Below, piece after piece: positions 17,467 to 26,362 of a DNA stretch of 30,000 nucleotides; position 1 is the stretch's first letter; every line of letters begins with the position of its first letter. Made by a program: the position numbers and the translations under genes. Below the pieces are notes generated by a model, which saw only the letters and a program-made list of their open reading frames with translations, did no database searches and was not told the origin of the DNA. Source of the DNA: Prorocentrum cordatum (lineage: Eukaryota > Sar > Dinophyceae > Prorocentrales > Prorocentraceae); assembly GCA_963575745.1 (NCBI GenBank), contig CAUYUJ010008133.1:1-30000 (forward strand). Reading direction: 5' to 3'.

Positions 17467-18246
17467 ACCGGCGCCGTTGAAAATAACGACCATCTTCTGA
17501 GTACGTGCGTCCACGGGTGTTTGTCCTTATTTTCGCGTTGCGTTTTGCCCAGCACGCTTGGAACACTGGCCGTCGGGAATATCGTCGTGAGCACCCCCAC
17601 CACCATCGTCAGCATCATTCTCCACCCTCCCCCTCCCCTCCCCCTCCCCCTGTAGTGCAAAGCTGAGTCGAGGCCCCTCGTCGCCGCTGCACGCGGTCAG
17701 TTTTGCAGATTTGGAGGGAAGAGGGGGGAGGGGGCAGGGACAGGGGGGAGGATTGGATTGCGCTCTGATTCGCCGAGGAGACGGTCAGCTTAGCGGCACT
17801 CACTAGCTGCTGCAACAGTGCGCACATGCAGCACAGGCGCCAAGGTTTGGTGAATCTCCCCGCCCCCGTCCTGTCCTACCACCACCACCCCTCATCGTCT
17901 GAAGGCGCTCAGGGCGCATCATAACGCCGCAGGGGGAGGGAGGAGGCAAGAGGAGGCAGATCAAAGAGGGGAGCAGGTGAGAGGGCTTGCGAAGGGCCGA
18001 AAGCCAGATTATTGGGCTGGCGCAAGGCAGGGGTCTGCGGGAGTGCACGATATTCGCACGCTCGACCTGCAGCCCGTGCCTGCACCAACGCCGCAGTGCA
18101 ACCCTCGTCCTCACCAACAGACCTTCACCCACCCTCAACTTGCAGATGGCTTTCAAGCGCAGGCAGGCAAGCTGGCTGAACTAACTTATCCTGGCGAAGG
18201 ACCCAACCAGATGCAGTTGCGAGTACCGCAATTGTGAGTATCTTCT
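17467..18246. other. No gene recognised
   Basis: The stretch holds a C/T-rich run (CCCTCCCCCTCCCCT, about 17627-17652) and a G/A-rich run (about 17714-17752), but no conserved domain or RNA gene. Frames are short and unlike known proteins. Confidence 0.5.
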
Positions 18247-19608
18247 TCGATGGCGCCCCCTATGGGGCCACGAACCGTATGAGGGGTGTGCCGAAATCTG
18301 TGCGGTGGGCGCATGGGAGCGCAGCCACTGGGGCCTTCGGTGGAGCTCCCTATGGGGCCACGAAACGTGTGAGGGGTGTGCCGAAATGGGTGCGGCGGGC
18401 GCATGGGAGCGCAGCCACTGGGGCCTTCGCTGGAGCTCCCCATGGGACCACGAAGCGTGTGATGGGTGTGCCGAAATGGGTGCGGTGGGCGCATGGGAGC
18501 GCAGCCACTGGGGCCTTCGCTGGAGCTCCCCATGGGGCCACGAAACGTGTGAGGGGTGTGCCGAAATGGGTGCGGTGGGCGCATGGGAGCGCAGCCACTG
18601 GGGCCTTCGCTGGAGCTCCCCATGGGACCACGAAACGTGTGATGGGTGTGCCGAAATGGGTGCGGGGGCGCATGGGAGCGCAGCCACTGGGGCCTTCGCT
18701 GGAGCTCCCTATGGGGCCACGAAACGTGTGAGGGGTGTGCCGAAATGGGTGCGGTGGGCGCATGGGAACGCAGCCACTGGGGCCTTCGCTGGAGCTCCCT
18801 ATGGGGCCACGCGTGTGAGGGGTGTGCCGAAATGTGGAGCGCAGCCACTGGGGCCTTCGCTGGAGCTCCCTATGGGGCCACGAAACGTGTGAGGGGTGTG
18901 CCGAAATGGCGCGGTGGGCGCATGGGAGCGCAGCCACTGGGGCCTTCGCTGGAGCTCCCTATGGGGCCACGAAACGTATGAGGGGTGTGCCGAAATGGGT
19001 GCGGTGGGCGCATGGGAGCGCAGCCACTGGGGCCTTCGCTGGAGCTCCCTATGGGGCCACGAAGCGTGTGAGGGGTGTGTGGGGCCGAGCTTGTGCCGAA
19101 ATGAGCGCGGTGGGCGCATGGGAGCGCAGCCATGGGGCCTTCGCTGGAGCTCCCTATGGGGCCACGAAACGTGTGAGGGGTGTGCCGAAATGGGTGCGGT
19201 GGGCGCATGGGAGCGCAGCCACTGGGGCCTTCGGTGGAGCTCCCTATGGGGCCACGAAACGTGTGAGGGGTGTGCCGAAATCTGTGCGGTGGGCGCATGG
19301 GAGCGCAGCCACTGGGGCCTTCGCTGGAGCTCCCTATGGGGCCACGAAACGTGTGAGGGGTGTGCCGAAATGGGTGCGGTGGGCGCATGGGAGCGCAGCC
19401 ACTGGGGCCTTCGCTGGAGCTCCCTATGGGGCCACGAAACGTGTGAGGGGTGTGCCGAAATCTGTGCGGTGGGCGCATGGGAGCGCAGCCACTGGGGCCT
19501 TCGCTGGAGCTCCCTATGGGGCCACGAAACGTGTGAGGGGTGTGCCGAAATGGGTGCGGTGGGCGCATGGGAGCGCAGCCACTGGGGCCTTCGCTGGAGC
19601 TCCCTATG
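18247..19608 (+). repeat. 90-bp tandem satellite, about 16 units
   Basis: The unit runs from GGAGCTCCCTATGGGGCCAC through GTGTGAGGGGTGTGCCGAAA to GGGCGCATGGGAGCGCAGCC and TGGGGCCTTCGCT; the period is exactly 90 bp over most of the array. Variants alternate: TGGGTG and TCTGTG after CCGAAA at 19188-19550, and CATGGGACCAC with CATGGGGCCAC at 18440-18625, giving a 180-bp higher-order period. As 90 is divisible by three, all frames stay open for long stretches. However, one-base deletions (near 18664, 18909 and 19132), a 16-base deletion (near 18831) and an insertion (near 19081) break any common frame, so a coding role is unlikely. Confidence 0.92.
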
Positions 19609-19655
19609 ATCGTCATGATGGCGATGATGATGATGATAATGATGATGGCAGGAGG
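19609..19655 (+). repeat. Short (GAT)n tract at the satellite edge
   Basis: The last satellite unit stops abruptly in CTCCCTAT and continues into GATCGTCATGATGGCGATGATGATG. The boundary may mark a recombination or slippage junction. Confidence 0.7.
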
Positions 19656-20738
19656 GAGGGGGCAGCGGGAGGAGTGAACGCGGGGCGCTGTCTCTTCAAA
19701 ACGAGGACCCAACACCACAGGATGGTTGGGAAAAACTGAAACATCTGCACGGGCACCGAGTACGCAAGTACAGTACAGTACGATGGTAAAACGCTAAGAA
19801 GGCGGCGACAGATGACTCGCTGTACCCGTCCAGGGCACTCGGGAAGAAGCACGGTGGGAGGGAGGGAACACATTTTATAAGTAGAGCAAAGCCAAGCGAG
19901 AGGGAGAAAGGCCAGGACGCAGACCACGTTCCCTACTCGAAGTCGCCGGGGTGTGGCAACGACTCAGTTTGGCATCGATGAGACACGGCGGAGCCGCAAC
20001 TGGGAACCTCACGCGGAAATTCTATGCCAAGACAGGTGGGCATCAAAGCAGCCGGCGGCAGAGGAGGAATATTCACCTTCGCACCTACGCACGGCATTCC
20101 CTTCCCGATCCACGTTGAACCCCCACCCTCAACAATAGGCAGCCTGGTCGGCAAACGCTAGACGAGTTTGCTGCTACGGCCTGGGCAATTTGGTGGAGGG
20201 GCGGAGAGGGAGGGAGGGAGGAATAAGACGAGGAGGAGAGGGGAAGGCTGGGACGCAGACCTGGGCACTAAGCCCTCGAAAGGGACAAAACGGCATGGGA
20301 GCGAAGCTGCAGACACACGATCGCCGCTCTCGCTCGCCGGCCCTCCTCATCCATCCCTCCTTCACATAGCGGCATCGAAGCACCTTCGCGGCAGGCACTT
20401 TCGCGGCAGGCGCCTGCGCTGTGGCTGGGAAGCGTCACCGTCGCGACAGGCAGCTCAATTGCACGGCTCGCTGGAGTGGGGAGTACCGCGCTGACAAGGC
20501 ACGCGAGCGGCCGGTACTGCACAAGAAGGCCGGTCCACCCGGCGCCGCGAGGGAACGACGTGCGACTCACTCACGACGACGATCAACGACGGTGCAGACA
20601 GACGACGACAGGAGACAAGTCGTGCGCTTCCTGAGAAGGGAAGGAAATCAATCTTCGGCCCCCAACACGGCACGCACGACGAGACGGCGGCTGAAAAACG
20701 ACGCGATTATCTGCGCGCTAAGCCGAGGAGGGAGGACT
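19656..20738. other. No gene recognised; diverged internal duplication
   Basis: GAGAGGGAGAAAGGCCAGGACGCAGACC (near 19899-19925) and GAGAGGGGAAGGCTGGGACGCAGACC (near 20237-20262), each preceded by GGGAGGGAGG and followed by CTCGAAG-like sequence, suggest an old duplication of about 90 bp. CTTCGCGGCAGGCAC is also doubled near 20382-20412. No coding or RNA gene is supported. Confidence 0.45.
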
Positions 20739-22082
20739 TCATCTCCGAGGGAGGGTGCTCGCAACGATGCGCTGGGCAAGAATCTCGTCAATGTGAACTG
20801 GTGACTGCATAGCGGGCGGCGGCTCAGGCAACGGCCCAGGCCGCACCCACCTGCGCACGTGCATTTGGAAAATGAGGGCATCCACCCTCCGAGCCACGTG
20901 GTCCACGGCTGAACGTGCAACGGGGGGATCACATATGTCTCCTGACCACGCACATTTCCACCCCTTCGGCAGCGGCACACTCGCAGCATCGCGTCGAAGA
21001 GTACGGGGAGCAGCAGGCCGAGGGACACAGGACGCGGCAACGATGCCTTCGGTGCCGTCGATGGTCTCGATGCCGGTGGCCTGTGGACGTGCGGCGGCTC
21101 CAGCACCGGCTCCTCGAGATAGCCACAGTCCGTCCGTTTGCTCTGCAAGCTCCGGAGCTCCAGCAGCAGTAGCAAGCTCCCGCGCGTCCAGCGGGCCCGC
21201 AGCCCCCAGCAGGTCGGCCTTGGCCGCTGCACGCGGCAGGGCTGGCTCGCCGGGACGTGCCAACTGCGCCATGTAGGTCCCGTCGTTGTCCTTGTGCACC
21301 TTGAACTGGGTCCACTTGTCTAGGAAGGCTGCAACATCCGTCTCGCCCGCATCCTGCATGAGGGAGGCAAGGCGAATCCGCCACATGGCCGCGAACTCAT
21401 CGGGAAGGCGAGCCACGGGAACAGGCCCTCGGCCGCGCAAGACTTTGGCCAACGCCACCACCAGCAACGGGGCCGCAGCCAGCGCCGAGGGCGGGGCAGC
21501 CACCGCCTCCGCCAGCGCCGGTGGCGAGGCAGCACGTTCCGGAGCCTCCAGAGACGCAGCGCCATCGAGACACGCAGGCGGTCCAGCACGAGGCAGCACG
21601 TGCTCACCCTCTCGAGCGTCATGTGCGGGTGGCGGCAGCAGACAGAGCGGCGGCAGTCCGGCAGCATCATGTGCAGGTGGTGGAGGCAGCACTGGTAGTT
21701 GCGGTAGCGGGCGCGAAGCGCTCGCCGAGGAACGCAGCGGGGCGCGGGGTGCACTCCTGGGTACAGCAGGGCAGGGGGCGCCAGGGGCCACGCCAGCGGC
21801 CGCAGCAACCAGGTCCACAATGGGCGGCATGTCATCGATCTGGACGTCCGGTTGAACTTCAAGCCAAGCACGAAAACGAGTTTGGGCATCGGCAGCAGCG
21901 ATTGCGCGAGCGAGGCTAGCCACGTCGCGCATGCAAGGTCGGCGGCCGACTCGGGCCGCGAAGCCGAGCCTGCGCACTGCGGCGCGCAGGGGCGGCCTCG
22001 GCCAGTCGCCATGGCGCTGGCCAGAAGCATCTCGCGGCGCGCGGCTGTCCCGGGAGATGGGGGCGGTCGGGACGGCGCGCAT
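20739..22082 (-). CDS. Hypothetical protein with possible LOTUS/OST-HTH-like domain
   Basis: A minus-strand ATG at 22082 opens 447 codons to a stop at 20739. Residues 1-50 are basic and low in complexity. Residues 51-95 (RDVASLARAI, then RFRAWLEVQPDVQIDDMPP) look globular. 100-205 is a Pro/Ala linker with a doubled LPPPPAHDA. Residues about 207-275, VALAKVLRGRGPVPVARLPD onward to FLDKWTQFKVHKDNDGTYMA, have the spacing of a LOTUS/OST-HTH winged helix: helix, GPVPV turn, helix, AAFLDKW, hydrophobic strand. In other eukaryotes such domains bind RNA or Vasa-type helicases. The C-terminal part (LPKGWKCAWSGDICD onward) is not recognised. Introns and the true N-terminus cannot be judged. The long frame in GC-rich DNA is not proof alone, but the mixed composition of 207-275 favours a real gene. 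No neighbour suggests a pathway. Confidence 0.5.
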   Translation of the reverse strand: MRAVPTAPISRDSRAPRDASGQRHGDWPRPPLRAAVRRLGFAARVGRRPCMRDVASLARAIAAADAQTRFRAWLEVQPDVQIDDMPPIVDLVAAAAGVAPGAPCPAVPRSAPRAPLRSSASASRPLPQLPVLPPPPAHDAAGLPPLCLLPPPAHDAREGEHVLPRAGPPACLDGAASLEAPERAASPPALAEAVAAPPSALAAAPLLVVALAKVLRGRGPVPVARLPDEFAAMWRIRLASLMQDAGETDVAAFLDKWTQFKVHKDNDGTYMAQLARPGEPALPRAAAKADLLGAAGPLDARELATAAGAPELAEQTDGLWLSRGAGAGAAARPQATGIETIDGTEGIVAASCVPRPAAPRTLRRDAASVPLPKGWKCAWSGDICDPPVARSAVDHVARRVDALIFQMHVRRWVRPGPLPEPPPAMQSPVHIDEILAQRIVASTLPRR

Positions 22083-22117
22083 GGGCCCCTAGCCCTCAAG
22101 TGGGAAATGTCTCCACC

Positions 22118-22193
22118 TGGGCCGGAGGGGGGGAGGGGGGAGGGAGGAGGAGCGGGAGGGAGGGGTGAGGAGATGGAAAGAGGGGGGGGATAT
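22118..22193 (+). repeat. G-rich purine tract
   Basis: Runs of GGGGGG, GGAGGGAGGAGG and AGAGGGGGGG give a nearly pure purine strand with several G-quadruplex-capable triplets of G runs. It lies just upstream of the 20739-22082 minus-strand frame. Confidence 0.6.
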
Positions 22194-22454
22194 GGCGACA
22201 ATTGCGGTGCTGACGATGCCGATGGCGATGGCGACGACGATGGCGATCCGGAGGATGAGGATCAGGGGGATGAGGATCACAAAAAGGAGGAGGAGCGGAC
22301 GAGGCGATTAATGTGGACTATGAAGACGTGGATGAGGAGGGGGATGTTGATGAGGGTGCGGATGGTGACGAAGAGGACGTGGATGATGATGATGATGACG
22401 ACGATGATGATGACGATGATGCTGATGATGGTACTGGTGATGATGGTGATGATG

Positions 22455-22490
22455 ATTGAAGGGCATCCATTTTTGGGATGCCCCTCAATC
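22455..22490. repeat. Hairpin ATTGA-GGGCATCC, copy 1
   Basis: ATTGAAGGGCATCC pairs with GGATGCCCCTCAAT with one mismatch around a 7-base loop. Related hairpins lie at 22572-22605 and 25223-25257, and a single arm lies near 22816-22830. Confidence 0.7.
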
Positions 22491-22571
22491 CATTCCTGCA
22501 CGGATGAGGGGGTGAGGAGGGGGATGTTGGTGAGGGTGCGGAGGATGACGAAAAAGAGGAAGCTGATGACA

Positions 22572-22605
22572 ATTGGGGGGCATCCATTCTTGGATGCCTC
22601 GCAAT
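22572..22605. repeat. Hairpin ATTG-GGGCATCC, copy 2
   Basis: GGCATCCA and TGGATGCC pair perfectly around TTCT; the flanks ATTGGGG and TCGCAAT extend the stem with mismatches. It belongs to the same family as 22455-22490. Confidence 0.65.
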
Positions 22606-22709
22606 CCACTCCTGCACGGATGAGGGTGTGAGGAGGGGGATGCTGGTCAGGGTGCGGGTGGTAACCAAGAGGAAGTGGATGATGATGATAACGACTACGA
22701 TCATGATGG

Positions 22710-22776
<67 letters not shown>

Positions 22777-22906
22777 GTTGACGATGGTTATGGTGATGAT
22801 GCGCAGGATTGGTCGATTGAGGGGCATCCCGATGACGATGATTCTGATCATGATGATGGTGATGATGATAATGGTGATGGTGATGATGGTGATGATGATG
22901 GTGATA

Positions 22907-22989
<83 letters not shown>

Positions 22990-22993
22990 GATA

Positions 22994-23086
<93 letters not shown>

Positions 23087-23298
23087 CGTGCGGATGGTGA
23101 CGAAGCATATGTGGGTCAAGATGAGGAGGAGGGGGGGAGGATTACGAGGAGCACGAACGAGAGGAGGATGGAGGACGGACGAGGGAGGCAGGAAAAGGGG
23201 AGGCGGGAGAAGGAAGCGGAGACGGGAGCGCGAGGGAACGCTCAGCTTTGACACGCTGCCATCCCTTTCTAGGGAGTGCTGGGCCGTGCATCGGCGGG

Positions 23299-23392
23299 AC
23301 CGCGCAGTAAATCTGCATTTTTACTTGAGGGGTGCGTACATAACGGGGCCGCGCAGTGAAACTGCATTTTACTTGAGGGGTGCGTACGTACC
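23299..23392 (+). repeat. Two-copy repeat of about 46 bp with internal hairpin
   Basis: CCGCGCAGTAAATCTGCATT and CCGCGCAGTGAAACTGCATT each lead into TTACTTGAGGGGTGCGTAC. Each copy has a small stem, GCAGT-GAA-ACTGC in the second, and the second ends in GTACGTAC. Confidence 0.75.
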
Positions 23393-23399
23393 ACATTTT

Positions 23400-23875
23400 A
23401 GTGAGTTTGATCTGGCAAGTCTTCTCCCAGGAACGTCGATAATCATCCCTGTCCTTCTCATCGTCGCCACCCGTCTGTCACTGTTTAGTTTCGGAACGCA
23501 TCCTGTGGCATGCTTCTGGTATGCGCCGGTATGCCCCCAGAGCAGATGTGAGAACACGTGGATCACACATGGGGTGATTCTTTCCTCTCACATCCAGTGC
23601 TCGCCGTTCGCATCATAGGCAGGGCAATCGTTACGATTGTGAGGGGTCTCTCGCGCTGCATCTGGCGAGACTGGCAACCAGGGCGCGGCCGGGCGCAATG
23701 TAATGTGCGAGGCGAAAACCTGCGTGCAAAAAGCTTCGTGCGTCGCGCATCGGAAGACGCATGCGTTGACCGGCCGAAAAAAGACTCCACCGGCCCGCCG
23801 TCGCAAAACATCCTAGAGACAGCACGATCGACCGTGACAAAAAATATGTCGATGGCCGTTATTGTGAACAACACC
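23400..23875. other. No gene recognised
   Basis: Moderate GC sequence with short overlapping frames only. No domain, RNA gene or repeat family was recognised before the TAC array starts. Confidence 0.5.
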
Positions 23876-23885
23876 GATGCCGCTG

Positions 23886-23921
23886 CTACTAGTACTAGTA
23901 CTAGTACTAGTACTAGTACTA
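23886..23921. repeat. Self-complementary (AGTACT)n tract
   Basis: The six-base unit AGTACT/TAGTAC repeats about six times. As the unit is its own reverse complement, the tract can fold on itself, and it forms the left edge of the TAC array. Confidence 0.85.
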
Positions 23922-23940
23922 GTAGTAGCACTACTACTAG

Positions 23941-23982
<42 letters not shown>

Positions 23983-24055
23983 GACTACTACTACTACTTT
24001 TACTACTACTACTACTACTACTACTATTACTACTACTACTACTACTACCACCACC

Positions 24056-24091
<36 letters not shown>

Positions 24092-24199
24092 GCTACTACC
24101 GCTACTACTATTACTACTACTACGATTATTATACTACCACTACTACTACTACTGCTACTACTACTACTACTATTACTACTACTACTACTACTACGACTA

Positions 24200-24271
<72 letters not shown>

Positions 24272-24354
24272 GCACTACACCTGCGACTTTCTACCACAAC
24301 AAGTACTACATCTACCACTACTACCACTACTACTACTACTGGAACTACTACTAC

Positions 24355-24390
<36 letters not shown>

Positions 24391-24407
24391 TACGACTACT
24401 ACTACTA

Positions 24408-24468
<61 letters not shown>

Positions 24469-24470
24469 GC
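23922..24470 (+). repeat. (TAC)n array 3
   Basis: About 550 bp of TAC/CTA/ACT with interruptions (CCACCACCACCACCAC near 24049-24066; a less regular part near 24272-24330). The orientation is the same as in the other arrays. Confidence 0.93.
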
Positions 24471-24779
24471 CCTCCCCCATCCTTGAATTTGTCCCCGATG
24501 CACTCCCTCCCCGACGTCGCTGCGAAGGAGGGTGGCTTTCGTTCGCGCGGGGGGGGCGGGGGGGGGGCGAGGCGGGCGCTGGGTCGTTGACCAAGTGCTG
24601 AGCGAATCCAGGCCCTTTACAAGAGAGCGGGCCGCCTGCCGAGTGGCGGGGTTGCCAAGCGCAGACGCGACGGTAATTACTTCTAAGACGGCTTCGGTGT
24701 CACCCTGGGGAAAAGCAAGGGTGGCAACGCACTCTTCGAGAGGGCGGCGGAAGTAGTTCGTGTCCTCGTACACCGACAT
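24465..24779 (-). CDS. Hypothetical protein fragment or first exon
   Basis: A minus-strand ATG at 24779 starts MSVYEDTNYFRRPLEECVAT, followed by LAFPQGDTEAVLEVITVASA and NPATRQAARSLVKGLDSLST. These ~65 residues have balanced composition and likely helices, unlike the repeats around them. The remaining ~38 residues turn Pro/Arg/Gly-rich and run towards the TAC array, so the true exon probably ends near the Thr-Trp codons, where GGTCAAC offers a GT donor. The plus strand of this segment also holds a G-rich run (24547-24580). I do not recognise the family. It may be the start of a gene whose later exons are outside the window or beyond the array. Confidence 0.35.
24547..24580 (+). repeat. G-run cluster (G-quadruplex-capable)
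   Basis: Runs of eight and nine G are followed by GAGGCGGGCG. It sits about 80 bp from the end of the third TAC array. Confidence 0.6.
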
Positions 24780-24919
24780 GGGTGGCGGAGGGCGCTCGGC
24801 CGACCAGGGGGCCTGCTAGTGCGCAGAGGAGCCGAGAAGTTCGAGCCGCGACAGCTACAGGTGCACAGGCGACGGGCCATCTCCCAACGCACGCATGCAT
24901 CACCATCGTTGCTGGCGAC

Positions 24920-25350
24920 GATTGCGCCCGCCACTTGGGGGGCCTTGTTTTTTCCCCCGGCTGTTCGCTTGAGGAGCGCCGTGCGAGCGTTTTGGAATGA
25001 TGACGCCGTGGTTGTTGGCGCGGCGTCGTCACTGATGCTGAGCCGTCGTTGGCGTCGTTCGCTTTTCCCAGGGCAGCTTCGCGTCCATCATAGGATGTCC
25101 TCTTGGGCAGCGTTTTGCAAGTGCTTTGTAACGATGACGCCATCTTTGTTGGCGCAACGTCACCATTGATCATGAGCATTGTTGGCGTCGTTCGCCTTAC
25201 CGGAGCAGCTTCGCGTCCGCCACAAGGGGGGGGCATCCGTTTCAGGATGCCCTCTTGAGTGGCGCTGTGCAAGTGTTTGCAACGATGACGTCGTGGTTGT
25301 TGGCGCGGCGTCGCTGCTAATGCTGAGCAGTTGACGGTGTCGTTCGTTCC
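24920..25350 (+). repeat. Diverged tandem repeat, unit 134-151 bp
   Basis: GATGACGCCGTGGTTGTTGG, GATGACGCCATCTTTGTTGG and GATGACGTCGTGGTTGTTGG start at 24999, 25133 and 25284. Each is followed by GCGTCGTCAC- or GCTGAGC-like text, and the first two by GGCGTCGTTCGC and CAGCTTCGCGTCC. A partial earlier unit precedes 24999. The Ala/Thr-rich minus-strand frames reflect the repeat. Confidence 0.75.
25223..25257. repeat. Hairpin GGGCATCC, copy 3
   Basis: GGGCATCC and GGATGCCC pair around GTTTCA, with CAAG and CTTG extending the stem. It lies in one unit of the 134-151 bp tandem repeat; the corresponding place in the preceding unit (TAGGATGTCCTCTTG) has only the right arm. Confidence 0.65.
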
Positions 25351-25499
25351 ATTCATATTTAAAGGCTGCCGCCTCTGCCGCCGACCCCAAATAAATGCAT
25401 GTATTGTTTGTGCGTTGCGTCGGTTGGGGGGAGACCTCCCTCTCCCAAATCCCTCGTACTGGGCTCCTGGGGGAAGGGGTTGCTGAGGTGGCATCATTT

Positions 25500-25725
25500 C
25501 ACACGCCGACGGAGTTCAGGAGGAATCTTGGGCCTTCTTGGAGCCGTCTTGAGGTCGCAGAAGCCTGTCGTCATGCGATCTTGGAGTCTTTCGGAGGCTT
25601 TCGTTTGCTATCTTGAGCCATGTTGTGCTTCCTTGAGCCATCTTGGACGTCATCCTGGGCTGGGGTTCATCTTGGGCTCGCTGAGGCCCTCTTGGAGCCA
25701 TGTTGGGTCCTCTCAGGCGCCCCAT
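25500..25725 (+). repeat. Degenerate TCTTGGAGCC-type repeat
   Basis: TCTTGGGCCTTCTTGGAGCC, ATCTTGAGCCATGTTG, CCTTGAGCCATCTTGGACG and CTCTTGGAGCCATGTTGGG are variants of the family at 2330-3190. Fading members continue towards 25900. Confidence 0.65.
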
Positions 25726-25739
25726 CCCTCGCGACGCGC

Positions 25740-26347
25740 GCCGAAGGGCTAAACTCGCCCCCGGGGGGGAAGCGGGCGGTTGCCAAAGGAATCTCTCGAA
25801 ACCACCTACGCCCAAAGGGGCTTGAGGGACCGCCTGTGGGCTTGGTCGGGGCTTCTTTGGGATGCTCCTTGGGGGCTTATTCGGGCCCTGCTCTGGGCCG
25901 GTTCGGGGGGCAATCGAGCAGAGAAAAGGCTGGGCTCGAGTAAGCCCCCCCCTTGTCGGAGCCCCCGAATCCCTTGCCTTAAAACTTCTCTCCCTCTCCT
26001 TCGCCCGCCCCTTCCTGGAGATCTTCGGAAGTCCATCGAGCAGGTTGGGGGGGCGTTCAGGCACCGTTGAAGCAAAAATCTGAGGGCGCCGGGGCGGCGA
26101 CGCGAGGTGGTCATCATGAGAATGTAGGGCCTCTGACAGGGATCGGCCTCTCAAAGTACACGCCTTTCCAGAGACCCAGGGCGTTTTCTAGAGGGCTCCC
26201 CCGAGCCCCGCGCCCCCTGCCATTGGCATCAGACGTCGTGCGGGAATCGGAGCGTCGTGGGGAAATCACGGCGGGACAGGATGCAGCGACGGCGCAGAAT
26301 GCGCTGGTCGATGCGCAGGCGACGGGGTCGGCGCAGCCGCTGACGCC
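25740..26347. other. No gene recognised upstream of the zinc-ribbon frame
   Basis: Mixed GC-rich sequence with fading GGGCTTGGTCGGGGC words and a C-run. Frames overlap and lack domains. The part after about 26200 may be the 5' flank of the following coding block. Confidence 0.4.
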
Positions 26348-26362
26348 GTGAGCGACGGGGCA

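Larger units (their letters stand above)
22200..23096 (+). repeat. (GAT)n arrays seeded in a longer repeat unit
   Basis: Pure GATGAT tracts occupy about 22706-22768 and 22905-23084; the rest is GAT with GGC, GGT, GAC and TGC interruptions. Between them, a longer unit (GGATGAGG, GAGGAGGGGGATG, GAGGGTGCGG, AAGTGGATGATG) occurs near 22330, 22502 and 22619, and two of the three copies end in a GAT tract. Poly-His, poly-Asp and poly-Met frames are repeat artefacts. Confidence 0.92.

Noticed and set aside
18247-19608. CRISPR-like array
   Set aside because: Units are contiguous with no variable spacers, and the sequence is eukaryotic.
18181-19739. Overlapping 165-305 residue repeat proteins on both strands, for example VRWAHGSAATGAF repeats
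   Set aside because: All frames of a 90-bp satellite stay open because 90 is a multiple of three; indels not divisible by three break a common frame along the array.
22277-23254. Poly-His, poly-Asp and poly-Met frames
   Set aside because: Produced by GAT/ATC repeats; no flanking conserved domain.
25516-26154. Minus-strand 212-residue frame and its plus-strand partners
   Set aside because: Composed of the degenerate TCTTGGAGCC repeat; composition only.
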